Below, piece after piece: positions 22,175 through 31,067 of a DNA stretch of 64,000 nt. Positions within the stretch are counted from its first letter, which is position 1, and the number at the start of each line of letters is the position of its first letter. Both the position numbers and the translations under genes were made by a program. Origin of the DNA: Limnobaculum xujianqingii (GTDB lineage Bacteria; Pseudomonadota; Gammaproteobacteria; Enterobacterales; Enterobacteriaceae); assembly GCF_013394855.1 (NCBI RefSeq), contig NZ_JABMLK010000001.1, positions 992,001 through 1,056,000 on the forward strand, given 5' to 3'. The notes beneath the pieces were generated by a model. It was not told the origin of the DNA, searched no databases, and was given only the letters and a program-made list of their open reading frames with translations.

Positions 22175-22236
22175 TGGCGGAGGAGGTGAGATTCGAACTC
22201 ACGGATGGTTGCCCATCGACGGTTTTCAAGACCGTC
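22175..22236 (-). tRNA. 3' half of tRNA-Ser (TGA), prophage attachment site
   Basis: The minus strand gives the anticodon stem-loop ACGGTCTTGAAAACCGT (anticodon TGA), a serine-type long variable arm (GATGGGCAACCATC), T-arm GTGAGTTCGAATCTCAC, acceptor CTCCTCC, G and CCA. Upstream of the anticodon stem the similarity stops: there is no D-arm or 5' acceptor strand. This is what integration of a phage in a tRNA gene leaves at the 3' side, and it marks the left end of the right-hand prophage. An intact copy should be rebuilt at the other end, beyond 64000. Confidence 0.85.
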
Positions 22237-22395
22237 CAAAACCATATGAATAACAACAAGATAAGCTAATGACTTAGAATTATTGTTTAAATCTCACACA
22301 CCAAATTACAATAAGTTAGGCTAAAAATATCAGCAAAATTCTATCAAATTGCATACGCAGAAAAGGCTTATTTTAACAAAGACATTCATCGTGAT

Positions 22396-22425
22396 TTGAC
22401 TCAATCAGATATTCGGGGCTATAGT
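22396..22425 (+). promoter_or_regulatory. candidate promoter for the C4-like RNA/antirepressor
   Basis: TTGACT at 22396 and TATAGT at 22420 with an 18-bp spacer. Transcription would start near 22432. Confidence 0.5.
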
Positions 22426-22431
22426 TATTGG

Positions 22432-22616
22432 GCACTGGCAAAATCCAGTGTCAGGATTGGCGTCCTGAATATCTAAAAGGCGCACACGCCGCGCATGCGG
22501 TTTTTTTGTGCATAACATACTGCTGCATCAGAACAATGGTGGGGCGTATGGGGGAGCCGAAAGGCTCGCCGGGTCCTTTTAGCCGGTACGCCAACCTTGT
22601 ACGTCTCACCACCCAT
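22432..22616 (+). ncRNA. C4-like antisense RNA upstream of an antirepressor gene
   Basis: The segment carries the hairpin GGGAGCCGAAAGGCTCGCC and two short arms complementary to the leader just downstream: ACGCCAA (22588-22594) pairs with TTGGCGT (22620-22626), and TCACCAC (22606-22612) pairs with GTGGTGA (22632-22638). The second target lies 30 bp before the antirepressor ATG. This a/a' and b/b' layout before an ant gene is that of phage P1/P7 C4 RNA, which is processed from the same transcript and blocks ant translation. The 3' end is approximate. Confidence 0.7.
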
Positions 22617-22667
22617 CGATTGGCGTCGTAAGTGGTGATTTTCAGACTACTAAAAGGAAAATCACAA

Positions 22668-23297
22668 ATGAATAATCAATTATCTGTTTCAAGTCTCCCT
22701 TCAATTACCCACAATAGTCAACCCGTCATTACTACCGACCTATTAGCACAGCTCTACGGTACTGACACTGCCAATATTAAAATGAACTACTCTAGAAATA
22801 TTGGACGCTTTATAACAGGAAAACATTATTTTAAGCTGGAAGGCTCAGAGCTAAAGGATTTCAAAAACAAGGTAACTCAAAGTTACTTAGTCGCACCAAG
22901 AACAAAACACCTCATTCTCTGGACAGAACGTGGCGCAGCCAGACATGCAAAAATGCTGGAAACCGATCAGGCATGGGAAGTATTCGAAAAGTTAGAGGAT
23001 TGCTATTTCAATCAAAAACCAGTTACAACGAATGTTGTCTCCCAATCAGAGATAGCGCCGGAAATCTGGGATTTATACAACCTCAATGCCATCAATCACT
23101 TTTTCCACCATATCTACGACATCTACCGGAAGCAAATAAAGCCTGGGTTGATTGCGCTGGACTCCCCGATCCACTATCGATTAAATGACCAGTTTACTGA
23201 TGGAACGATATTCCTTGCCAAACTGAAACACAGCTTAGAAAAACGCGCTGGGTGTGACATGTCACAAGCAGATAAAATCATCATGCAAAGGTTTTAA
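22668..23297 (+). CDS. phage antirepressor-like protein, ORF6N type
   Basis: A 209-residue protein whose N-terminal about 100 residues read as an ORF6N/Bro-like DNA-binding domain (VITTDLLAQLYGTDTANIKMNY..., FITGKHYFKL, LILWTERGAARHAKML). Such antirepressors release phage repression. The C-terminal part has no recognised domain. ATG 22668 is preferred: AAAAGGA precedes it; an in-frame GTG at 22632 lies inside the antisense target. Its direction is opposite to the late operon, and it sits at the attachment-site end of the prophage. Confidence 0.8.
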   Translation: MNNQLSVSSLPSITHNSQPVITTDLLAQLYGTDTANIKMNYSRNIGRFITGKHYFKLEGSELKDFKNKVTQSYLVAPRTKHLILWTERGAARHAKMLETDQAWEVFEKLEDCYFNQKPVTTNVVSQSEIAPEIWDLYNLNAINHFFHHIYDIYRKQIKPGLIALDSPIHYRLNDQFTDGTIFLAKLKHSLEKRAGCDMSQADKIIMQRF

Positions 23298-23306
23298 TCC
23301 GACGAC

Positions 23307-23339
23307 TTTCCCCGCTTCGCATAAAGCTAAGCGGGGAAA
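23307..23339. terminator. hairpin after the antirepressor gene
   Basis: TTTCCCCGCTT pairs with AAGCGGGGAAA (11 bp, 11-nt loop), 9 bp after the stop. Confidence 0.65.
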
Positions 23340-23380
23340 ATGTTAAACTTCGTCAGAATAAACCTGTATAGATAGGATTT

Positions 23381-23412
23381 GAAAGGAGCCACTGATCATC
23401 TGTGGCTCTTTC
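23381..23412. terminator. hairpin at the end of the late operon
   Basis: GAAAGGAGCCAC pairs with GTGGCTCTTTC with one bulge. It lies 20 bp past the tail-fibre stop, between convergent genes. Confidence 0.55.
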
Positions 23413-23431
23413 CTATTTAACAACCAATGAT

Positions 23432-24625
23432 TCAAGATTTAATTTTAGTTTGAAGTTCCTTAATTTGTGCTTGTTGGCGCTTAACAATCATGTGAAGTTC
23501 TTTAATGGCTTCTATTGTTAGTGCTGATACACCAGAATAGTCAACTGTGCAGTTTGTAACCTCTCCTGTTTCCCCTGTTGAATTACCGTCATCATCAAAA
23601 GTTTGAATGGTTCGTGTAATCTCGCCAACGACCTCTGGAAGTACATCTTTCAGTTCCTGAGCAATAACACCAGCAGAGACCTCGCCAGTATCTTTGAGAA
23701 TGTAGGTATATCCACTTATTTTTTCAATTTTATCCAGCGCACCATTAATAACCTCTATGTTAGATTTATGATTCCTATCCGAAGTTTGGGTAAGACTGAC
23801 GCAAGTAATATTACCTGGAGCGACAAACTGCCCTGTTTGGATGAATTGAAAGTACTTTGCACCATATTGCATATTAGTGGCTATATTAATATTGCCATAC
23901 TGCTCCTGGTAAATACGGGCCAGCACTACATTTTGCCCGGCTCCTGCCATAAAATTAATAATGGAAGGCCATCCTGCGGTAATTGTTGACCTTAAATTAA
24001 GATTACCAGCTTCAATTGAGACATCTCCAGCCACCACTCCACCTGACTTACCATTAATGGAGCTAAATCTCGAATCATCTCCTGCTGCTACCGTTCCTGA
24101 TGATGTACCTATATTTCTTGTTGCTGAATTACCCAGTTCTAATTTAGAACGGGCTTCCGGGGCGTCTTCTGAGGCAATAATTGTTCGCCCAAATGGGGTA
24201 AATTCAGCTGTAACAGCCTCTATCATACCAACAATATTGTTCCATGATGGCCCCCTGAACGTCGAACCGTCTGGAAGGGTTACTGTAATATCACCGGGAG
24301 CACTAAAAACACTTTGCCAGTTTTGCTTATCAAAGTTTAAGCCTCTCAAAGCTCTGGCAGCCTCTGCACCTAATTGAGCAGTAATGCTATTTAAAGTGTC
24401 GCGGGGGACATTTGTCCATGCACTTCCGCTTTGTGTTGGGCCATCGTATTTAAGTGTAGTAGTCAGTGCTGTATCGCTCTCAATACTTTTCACTGGCAAT
24501 GTATACGTAACGCCACCAACTACGGCAACGATCATGTCACCAGCGGAGCTATCAGTTAGGAAGGCCGTCCCGCTTCCCGTTATTTGGTCTGATCCATTGG
24601 TTAATGTAATAGTTCCTGCGCTCAT
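23432..24625 (-). CDS. tail fibre with C-terminal S74 chaperone domain
   Basis: A 397-residue fibre. Residues 1-90 look like a virion-attachment domain (MSAGTITLTNGSDQITGSGT), the middle is a repetitive shaft, and about 285-397 is an intramolecular chaperone peptidase S74 domain: SDRNHKSNIE (self-cleavage Ser and Lys), AGVIAQELKDVLPEVV and VDYSGVSALTIEAIKEL. The S74 domain folds the trimer and cleaves itself off. It is the last gene of the late operon and probably contacts the host receptor. Confidence 0.85.
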   Translation of the reverse strand: MSAGTITLTNGSDQITGSGTAFLTDSSAGDMIVAVVGGVTYTLPVKSIESDTALTTTLKYDGPTQSGSAWTNVPRDTLNSITAQLGAEAARALRGLNFDKQNWQSVFSAPGDITVTLPDGSTFRGPSWNNIVGMIEAVTAEFTPFGRTIIASEDAPEARSKLELGNSATRNIGTSSGTVAAGDDSRFSSINGKSGGVVAGDVSIEAGNLNLRSTITAGWPSIINFMAGAGQNVVLARIYQEQYGNINIATNMQYGAKYFQFIQTGQFVAPGNITCVSLTQTSDRNHKSNIEVINGALDKIEKISGYTYILKDTGEVSAGVIAQELKDVLPEVVGEITRTIQTFDDDGNSTGETGEVTNCTVDYSGVSALTIEAIKELHMIVKRQQAQIKELQTKIKS

Positions 24626-24647
24626 GCTTTAGCCTTATTCAGATAAA

Positions 24648-24673
24648 GAAAAACCCGCTGTATTTAGCGGGTT
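24648..24673 (-). terminator. intrinsic terminator-like hairpin inside the late operon
   Basis: On the minus strand AACCCGCT, 6-nt loop, AGCGGGTT, then TTTCTTT. It separates the tail fibre gene from the gene before it. Confidence 0.7.
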
Positions 24674-24696
24674 ATGTATTGGCGATCGATGGATTA

Positions 24697-25695
24697 TTAA
24701 AAATAGTTGGTAGCATCCAGAACGGGGAAGCTGACAGGCGAAACCAGAGAACGGTTCATATTCGAATCAGTCACACTGTTCATATACCGTCCCGCACCAC
24801 CAGTAATGGCATTGCCTGACATCTTGATGCCACACTCACTCCATCCGGCTCGCCCTCCCGATGACCAGACTTTCATTGCCCCGACTCCGCCAACCGGGAT
24901 CATTGGTTTAGCTACCGGGCAAGATACCCATGTTCCGGGATTCGTGTTTAATGATACTGTTCCGGCCAAAAGCATCGGGGCATATTTAGATGAGAAAGTA
25001 CAAACACCATTGGCATTCCAGATAGCCAGTCCGTATTCGGGAAGCTCAAGATTAAAATCAGAAGAGAAAACAGCAATGTTGGCATTCACCGTTGCTGGCT
25101 GAATATTTCCATCACCGACTACCTGATAACAGCTTATCGTTTTGGTTGAATCATCAAACATCAAAGCCGCATCTGATGAACTCCAGTTAACAAAAGCAAC
25201 GGCATTCTGCCAACCTGGTATTGTTGTTGGAATACTCCACGAGCCGTTAATTGTTACGTTGCCACACCAGACACAGCACCCCGCTTTAGACACATCACTA
25301 ATCTCAAGATAATTAGTCGCATCAGATAAAACGATGCCATAACTTTCTGTCGTATCACTGGCACCGAGTACCTCAAATACCGCAAAACTGGGATAAATGT
25401 ATTTAAAATATTCATTGATATGAAGGGTGATGACGTTATCATTTATAGCGATATTATCAACAATGATGGCACTGGTTACGTTGCCCGTTCCGCCTAACAC
25501 CATTGCGCCCATTGTCACAGGAACAATATACAACGTTGAACCCGGTGTTTTATTGGGAACGGTTACGGTGATGTAATTATTACTGCCAACCTCTTTTTTA
25601 TGATATCCAAGATAACTCATTGCCCGCGAGCCGGAAGTAATCTCAACTTCCTTACCTGTCACATCCGGTAATATCGATAAACCATATTCATTCAT
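24697..25695 (-). CDS. phage tail protein, likely tail-tip or fibre-associated
   Basis: A 332-residue protein starting MNEYGLSILPDVTGKEVEITS, a pattern seen in small tail-tip proteins after gpJ in lambdoid phages. It is beta-rich with many Gly, Ser and Thr and no membrane segment. It overlaps the end of J by 4 bp (ATGA) and precedes the tail fibre. Exact role not known; recognition or capping of the tail tip is inferred from position. Confidence 0.65.
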   Translation of the reverse strand: MNEYGLSILPDVTGKEVEITSGSRAMSYLGYHKKEVGSNNYITVTVPNKTPGSTLYIVPVTMGAMVLGGTGNVTSAIIVDNIAINDNVITLHINEYFKYIYPSFAVFEVLGASDTTESYGIVLSDATNYLEISDVSKAGCCVWCGNVTINGSWSIPTTIPGWQNAVAFVNWSSSDAALMFDDSTKTISCYQVVGDGNIQPATVNANIAVFSSDFNLELPEYGLAIWNANGVCTFSSKYAPMLLAGTVSLNTNPGTWVSCPVAKPMIPVGGVGAMKVWSSGGRAGWSECGIKMSGNAITGGAGRYMNSVTDSNMNRSLVSPVSFPVLDATNYF

Positions 25696-28600
25696 CGCAA
25701 TCTACCCAATTTAGCTCTCCGTAAACCGCTGCGGTCATACACTGCAACGCCCGTGTTATCGGTTACGGCTCTCCCTTCACCAGCAGTAGAGCCATTCACT
25801 TCGAAATTACCATCCCTGAACCCAAGTCGCATACCTACTAAACCGGAGACATAATTATCAGACTGAAGGTAATTAGAAATTTTACCGCTATCAATTGAAG
25901 CATCCTTAATCTTTGCGGAAGTGATAGAGGCATCCTGAATAAATGCATCACTAATGAATACCTGACCATTTATAACCGCGAATGGTGAATATTGGTTTTC
26001 ATTACCTCCACTCATTAAAACAAATTGATTAGCGTTAAAACCAATCCGGGTTACTACTGGTTTAGATGCTTCAGCAATTACGGCAATCGACATACCAGCA
26101 CTATAAAAGACATCATTTATACGTACACCGGCCCTTAATGTATGGATTGCTGAGGCTCCGTAGGAGTCAACAACAGCCGTCAATTTATCTTCCAGTGTCG
26201 CGGTAACATCATCAATTTCGGCCTGAACAGTTGTACTTAACTCAGCCAGTCCCCTATCGACCTCTGCTATCGTGGTTTTAACTATCAGGATATCGGCTCG
26301 CACTTCGCCATGTTGCGCCCATTGATGCTCTACCGTTGCATTATTCGCTAATGCGTTTTCGATAATCCCTTCAATGTTAGTGTCAATTTGCCGAGTAAGT
26401 TGCTCACCATCGTTAGAATTAAGGAAATCATCTGCAATATCACCAAGATAATCATCAGCGTTATCATTGGACATTCCCCTTATCCAGTCAGTCCACCCGG
26501 ATTCATTTCCAGTCTTATCGACTAACTGAGCACGATACCAAAACTCCTGGCCGGCACGTAATCCAAGTTGAGAGTATTCTGATGAAGGGTAAGGAACATC
26601 GGACAACAATAAAGGATCTGAAAAGTCAGAATTTGCCGTGTACTGAATTTCAGTTTTTAGCGTATCTCCTGTATTAGCAGGAAACCCCCACAATATACGA
26701 ATACCCCAGTTAATCCCTTCAGTCCTAAAACCAACAGGTTTGGGAGGCGCTCCCTCTTTACCGTTTAAAGCCGTTTCTTGTGAAAGCCCCCACAATGAAG
26801 AGATATCACTTGCATTTATTGCTCGTACCCTAACAAGATATCTACCTGCATAAATATTAGGTACTTCAAACCCTAACGTAGATGTTCGTGGAATACTGAC
26901 CCAACTATTACTTCCCTTTCGCCACTCAGCTTCATAAGCAATCGCCCCCTCTACAGCATCCCACGTCACGCGTAATGTTGTGTTTGATATCCCCTGAGTG
27001 ACGCTTGAATAGCTACTGATTAGAATATTTTTAGGCTGAGACTGTACTCCTGGAGGGATAACCGTTACTGGTCTTTCGGGAATTCGTGCACCAGTATCAA
27101 TTCGAGCGTACTTATCTGGATCATGCCAGATAGCTGTAACTGAGAATTTATTACCTTCCTCTTCGGTAATATTCGTCACCCTGTATTGCTGAATTGCTAA
27201 ATCTTCAGCATCGATCAACCATATGGCCTGTGCTTCGGGTGTTTCACTGAATGTTGTAGTTACCGTGATAATATTATCTTTGGCGGCTTGGATCGTTCGC
27301 GCTTCAGACTTACCAGACGGTAAGTTAAGGATCAGGCGATCACCAGCCTTACAATCAGCTTTTCGATCAGTTGTTATCTTTCGTCCATCAACAGCGCTTA
27401 TTCTTCCACCTATTGTTCGCCCTGCTAATAGCTGATCTGCCACACCAATGATCTGACCAGGTAATGGGATATATCCTTCCAGTCCTGTAACGAAATTAAC
27501 CGTTCTATCGTTTCGATTACTCAGAATTGCCCATCTACCACGGCGATTAGCCTCAGTCTGGCGAGTACATCCTATTGCTGATATCTCCGTTTGGTTAATA
27601 CCATAACGTCTAATTAAGTCATTCTCTGAAACAACCTCTAATTCGCTTTCATAATGATTATTTGGGTTATCCCATGACACCAAAGCAGATGTATAACGGT
27701 TTTTCTGGCTGCCTCCTCCATAGTTGAAAACACCATTCTCAACGTTAGCACGGTTAAAGTTAAAATCTACATCACGAGGCATATCAGCAATTACGCAGAG
27801 TTGATTACCAGACCAGTATGTCATTCCCCTGAATACACTGGCGATATCCCGCAAGACGTTAAAAGCATCATTTTGAGACTGAACATAAACATCACACAAG
27901 AAACGAGGCTCCATACCTGAGCCGCCTCGTCCATCAGGTACAAGCTGATCACAGTATTGGGCTATTTTGTATAGTTCCCATTTATCAACTTGCGTAATAT
28001 CTAATTTATCACCCAGCCCAAAAATTTCATTTAGTGCAAGATCATAAAAAACCCACGCGGGGTTATTACTGTAAGCCCATTTAAAAGAACCATCCCATAT
28101 GCCATTATATTCTCGTGTTACCGGATTATATGTCGTTGGAACTCTGATGATCCGCCCCTTGGCTCTTACACTAATTAACGGAATTCTATTTGGGAATTGT
28201 TGAGCATCAAATTCAACATAAAGTAACGCGGTATTAGGATAGCGAAGCTTAACATCAATGATTTCTGATATGGCCTCAACTTTGAATTTGTCAGTTACTC
28301 TAGTCGTTGTTGAATCAGGGGTTATACGTCTGATTCTAACCAACCACCCTGTTGTTACTGATGGTAAATCTATTCTGTGGGTTCGCTGATATAATGTTGT
28401 TGTTTTGTCATCAACAACACCATTAACCATTGTTTTATATGAATCGCCATCAGTAGCCACATCAATCTCGTACTCAACTCGAGCGCCGTTAGTATCACCG
28501 TTAGCTTCTTGAGTAATTAGTGCCGGAAAACCAAGGCGAATTCGTATAGCATCAATTTGCGTGTTGTTCAGTGATTTAACCCACGGGTTTGCCGCGCTCA

Positions 28601-28901
28601 CCTCGGTTTCCACAGTAATCTCATTACTGGTATCAGGCATTCCTTTTATGTAATCCTGGTACTGGGTGCCATAGCGCACCTCCCATTGCACACCAGAGAA
28701 ATTATTTGAACCATCAGAATTAGTTAATGGTGTATGGTCTAAAAATATATTACCACTATCAATTCCTCTATCAATTTCCCCTTCAGATAGCGCCAACACA
28801 ATCTTTGCTTTTGCGATAGAACGGATGCTATCCGGGGCTTCAACTGGGGTACGCGAACTCGTATCGCCGCCCTTTTGTCCGGTAATTATTTTCTGTGTCA
28901 T
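25692..28901 (-). CDS. J: tail tip attachment protein J (host specificity)
   Basis: A 1069-residue central tail-tip protein like lambda gpJ. Signs: N-terminal SIAKAKIVLALSEGEIDRG, IFLDHTPLTNSDGSNNF and WEVRYGTQ; a middle hub domain with FRGMTYWSGNQLCVIAD; fibronectin type III-like segments at about 610-830; and a C-terminal fibre part with VNGQVFISDAFIQDASIT. In lambda the C-terminus binds the receptor; here a separate fibre gene follows, so J may share that role. Confidence 0.92.
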   Translation of the reverse strand: MTQKIITGQKGGDTSSRTPVEAPDSIRSIAKAKIVLALSEGEIDRGIDSGNIFLDHTPLTNSDGSNNFSGVQWEVRYGTQYQDYIKGMPDTSNEITVETEVSAANPWVKSLNNTQIDAIRIRLGFPALITQEANGDTNGARVEYEIDVATDGDSYKTMVNGVVDDKTTTLYQRTHRIDLPSVTTGWLVRIRRITPDSTTTRVTDKFKVEAISEIIDVKLRYPNTALLYVEFDAQQFPNRIPLISVRAKGRIIRVPTTYNPVTREYNGIWDGSFKWAYSNNPAWVFYDLALNEIFGLGDKLDITQVDKWELYKIAQYCDQLVPDGRGGSGMEPRFLCDVYVQSQNDAFNVLRDIASVFRGMTYWSGNQLCVIADMPRDVDFNFNRANVENGVFNYGGGSQKNRYTSALVSWDNPNNHYESELEVVSENDLIRRYGINQTEISAIGCTRQTEANRRGRWAILSNRNDRTVNFVTGLEGYIPLPGQIIGVADQLLAGRTIGGRISAVDGRKITTDRKADCKAGDRLILNLPSGKSEARTIQAAKDNIITVTTTFSETPEAQAIWLIDAEDLAIQQYRVTNITEEEGNKFSVTAIWHDPDKYARIDTGARIPERPVTVIPPGVQSQPKNILISSYSSVTQGISNTTLRVTWDAVEGAIAYEAEWRKGSNSWVSIPRTSTLGFEVPNIYAGRYLVRVRAINASDISSLWGLSQETALNGKEGAPPKPVGFRTEGINWGIRILWGFPANTGDTLKTEIQYTANSDFSDPLLLSDVPYPSSEYSQLGLRAGQEFWYRAQLVDKTGNESGWTDWIRGMSNDNADDYLGDIADDFLNSNDGEQLTRQIDTNIEGIIENALANNATVEHQWAQHGEVRADILIVKTTIAEVDRGLAELSTTVQAEIDDVTATLEDKLTAVVDSYGASAIHTLRAGVRINDVFYSAGMSIAVIAEASKPVVTRIGFNANQFVLMSGGNENQYSPFAVINGQVFISDAFIQDASITSAKIKDASIDSGKISNYLQSDNYVSGLVGMRLGFRDGNFEVNGSTAGEGRAVTDNTGVAVYDRSGLRRAKLGRLR

Positions 28902-28912
28902 ATTTTGCCCAT

Positions 28913-28936
28913 AAAAAAAGGCCGCATTTAACGACC
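28913..28936 (-). terminator. terminator-like hairpin between I and J
   Basis: On the minus strand GGTCG and CGGCC (one G-T pair) enclose TTAAATG, followed by seven T. Confidence 0.5.
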
Positions 28937-28956
28937 TCGTTTATTATTAAGTAAAT

Positions 28957-29577
28957 TTACTGTTTATCTTCGGTGTATATTCCTGCTGATATGACCGCAC
29001 CGCCAATTTCCCGTTCACCGTAAAGAACGCCAACCGGATTTCCCTGCATCGTTGTGTTAACAGCACCACCAAAGGCGTAAGATGGCTTGTTCTCTGGCCC
29101 CTCTCGCATCGATAACCCTTTAGGTTGAGGGGAAAGCATTTGGATAACACCACCAACCATTAGCGACGCACCAGCGAGAGCAAGGCCGCCGCCCATAGTT
29201 CCCGCAGAAGAAAATGCAGCCGCTGCGCCACCACTAAAATATATAGCAGCCGCAATAATCACAGCACCAATGATTGTCTGAAGCATTCCGCCTCGTTTAC
29301 TGCCCATTACCACTGGTACTATTCGTACAATTTTTCCACCAGATCCATCAGAAAGCTCATCTTTATTTATATTTCTCTTGTTTTTAAAGATCGCGAACGT
29401 TAATCCCTGACGATGTGCATTCGTCATAAACTGTTCAAAGCCAGACAGAACAGTACACATTGCCTTAATCCCTTCCTTTGGTGAAGACACATATAACTTA
29501 TGCTCTTTACCAAATTTCTTCCCCAATACTCCACTTAATTGAAATATTGTCATTGGCCCGTTATCAATCGCGTTCAT
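28957..29577 (-). CDS. I: tail assembly protein I
   Basis: A 206-residue lambda gpI-like tail-tip assembly protein. It has a small N-terminal ubiquitin-like region (FQLSGVLGKKFGKEHKLYV), then a glycine/alanine-rich hydrophobic stretch (IIGAVIIAAAIYFSGG to LALAGASLMVGGVIQ), typical of gpI. ATG 29577 has GGAG at 5-nt spacing; the longer frame does not fit. It stands between K and J, though a lipoprotein and an FtsK-gamma-like gene have been inserted before it. Confidence 0.85.
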   Translation of the reverse strand: MNAIDNGPMTIFQLSGVLGKKFGKEHKLYVSSPKEGIKAMCTVLSGFEQFMTNAHRQGLTFAIFKNKRNINKDELSDGSGGKIVRIVPVVMGSKRGGMLQTIIGAVIIAAAIYFSGGAAAAFSSAGTMGGGLALAGASLMVGGVIQMLSPQPKGLSMREGPENKPSYAFGGAVNTTMQGNPVGVLYGEREIGGAVISAGIYTEDKQ

Positions 29578-29593
29578 ATAATCTCCATGCAAT

Positions 29594-29615
29594 AAAAAAC
29601 CCGCATTTAGCGGGC
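29594..29615 (-). terminator. terminator-like hairpin before gene I
   Basis: On the minus strand CCCGC, TAAAT, GCGGG and then six T. Confidence 0.7.
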
Positions 29616-29647
29616 TGTGAGTCAATCTATGTGTGTAAGAAATGCTT

Positions 29648-29992
29648 TTACAAACACCCCTCTATTACATCTGTTCGTGCCTTTATCCGACTATCAAATA
29701 AACTAGTCTGATAATAAAAATTCACCTTCGTCATGCTGTCCTTTGAAATGATGTCAGCTAACTCTAAAGCATTGCCGGATAATACCGCATATCCGTCTCC
29801 ATATGGCTGAATAGCAATATTGCCATATCTCATAGTATTTTCTTGCCACCCAGTCAAAACACATTCAGCAACCGTTTTTGATGGCTTCGAGGATGAATAT
29901 GTTTTAAATGGCTCACCATCTCTCACCTCTCGAATTGACGAAGCACATCCTGCCAACACAATAACCACTACAGCCAGAAGTATCTTTTTCAT
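29648..29992 (-). CDS. phage-encoded lipoprotein, tail-region cargo
   Basis: A 114-residue protein with a signal peptide and lipobox VLAGCA (Cys at 16), so it is expected to be anchored to the outer membrane. The mature part (TVAECVLTGWQENTMRYGN, DIISKDSMTKVNFYYQ) is a small mixed fold with two more cysteines. Lipoproteins at this place in tail operons can act in lysogenic conversion or superinfection exclusion; no direct evidence for either here. Confidence 0.65.
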   Translation of the reverse strand: MKKILLAVVVIVLAGCASSIREVRDGEPFKTYSSSKPSKTVAECVLTGWQENTMRYGNIAIQPYGDGYAVLSGNALELADIISKDSMTKVNFYYQTSLFDSRIKARTDVIEGCL

Positions 29993-30011
29993 AATGACTC
30001 TCTGTTAATTC

Positions 30012-30833
30012 TCATGAATCTATTAAGGCAAATAACCTACTCGTTATCTGGTCAATATTATTACCATAATGATCCATGAATTTACAGAACGGCTCTCCAT
30101 CCTGACCTATCATGCTATAGCCAATTCTTATCCAGCGTATTTTATCTTCATAACTTATATTCTCTGAGAATATCTGATTAACAAAAAGCATAAAGCGAAG
30201 GAAATCGCCACCGTCCGATGAGATTTGCCCTATTTCTGAGGACATTGTCCCTGCTCGCATTTCATCAATATCGATTCCTATATCTCGCCAACGTTTTACA
30301 TTTGGAATCCATATCCCCTGCCAATGCTCTGAGATTATCTTAGGAAGAAACTCTGCTGTTTTCTTTTCTATACGCCCATGCTGTTTAAGAATGTCTACAG
30401 GTGTTCTAAATTGCATTGTTGCGGAAAACTTGTAGCCATTAAGAATGTCCGCATTAGACTCACTCTTAAAACTTTCATCAATCAGTTGCTGGTTTGCTAA
30501 AAACTCAAACGGAGAAAAAGAACGAACGACATAAACAGGATCGCCAAACATGTCCCTTGATTTTGTTTGGTCGAGCCAAATGACAATCTTTTTATCAGAA
30601 ACGGCATCGATTCGGCATTGATACTCAATATCACTAATGCGGGAACAGACATTCCAATTCCCCTTCGCGTCTTGGAAGTCTACGATTCCCGTCAAATAAA
30701 TGCCGTTAATCAAACGAGTCGTTCTGTAATAACCAATTCTGAATTTTCTTTGCAATGATGAAATGGAAACTGACTTTGTTTTAATAACATAGGCGGTTAT
30801 TTCATCCAGTAAAGGATCATCGGCGATATCCAT
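30012..30833 (-). CDS. phage protein with FtsK gamma-type winged helix
   Basis: A 273-residue protein. Residues about 5-60 match the C-terminal gamma domain of FtsK: DPLLDEITAYVIKTK, then SISSLQRKFRIGYYRTTRLI; E. coli FtsK has DPLFDQAVQFV and SISGVQRQFRIGYNRAARII. In FtsK this domain reads KOPS (GGGNAGGG) and activates XerD. There is no ATPase motor here. Residues about 80-273 form an unrecognised soluble domain (SFSPFEFLANQQLIDES, HWQGIWIPNVKRWRDIGID). ATG 30833 has GAGG 6 nt upstream; a TTG at 30875 is less likely. It lies between tail genes K and I, so it is inserted cargo. Confidence 0.75.
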   Translation of the reverse strand: MDIADDPLLDEITAYVIKTKSVSISSLQRKFRIGYYRTTRLINGIYLTGIVDFQDAKGNWNVCSRISDIEYQCRIDAVSDKKIVIWLDQTKSRDMFGDPVYVVRSFSPFEFLANQQLIDESFKSESNADILNGYKFSATMQFRTPVDILKQHGRIEKKTAEFLPKIISEHWQGIWIPNVKRWRDIGIDIDEMRAGTMSSEIGQISSDGGDFLRFMLFVNQIFSENISYEDKIRWIRIGYSMIGQDGEPFCKFMDHYGNNIDQITSRLFALIDS

Positions 30834-30869
30834 TCCTAACCTCAGCCACACCCTCGAATTTAGGCATGG

Positions 30870-31067
30870 TATCAATTAGCTCTTGGTTATTCACCTGTCA
30901 ACATTGCTGATAAGGTTAAGGGGCTTTATTTTGATAATCCAGATATTGATCCGTCCGTGGATGCACAACAAAAAAATGCAGAAATTGATGACGCTATCGT
31001 TAAGTTATCTATGCAGATAGAAACTGATACATCAAGAATTAACACTTTACTTCGATTCCGAAGATAA
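30870..31067 (+). pseudogene. 3' remnant of an inverted gene
   Basis: A plus-strand frame with no start codon before its last third reads AWYQLALGYSPVNIADKV and ends with INTLLRFRR and a TAA. Composition is protein-like, but the frame begins directly after a stop and has no ribosome site. It overlaps the end of K by 20 bp and points against the operon. It looks like the tail of a gene brought in with, or cut by, the FtsK-gamma cargo insertion. Confidence 0.45.

Noticed and set aside
22632..22667. GTG start 12 codons upstream of the antirepressor ATG
   Set aside because: It lies in the antisense target and lacks a ribosome site; the ATG has one. A coupled short upstream reading remains possible.
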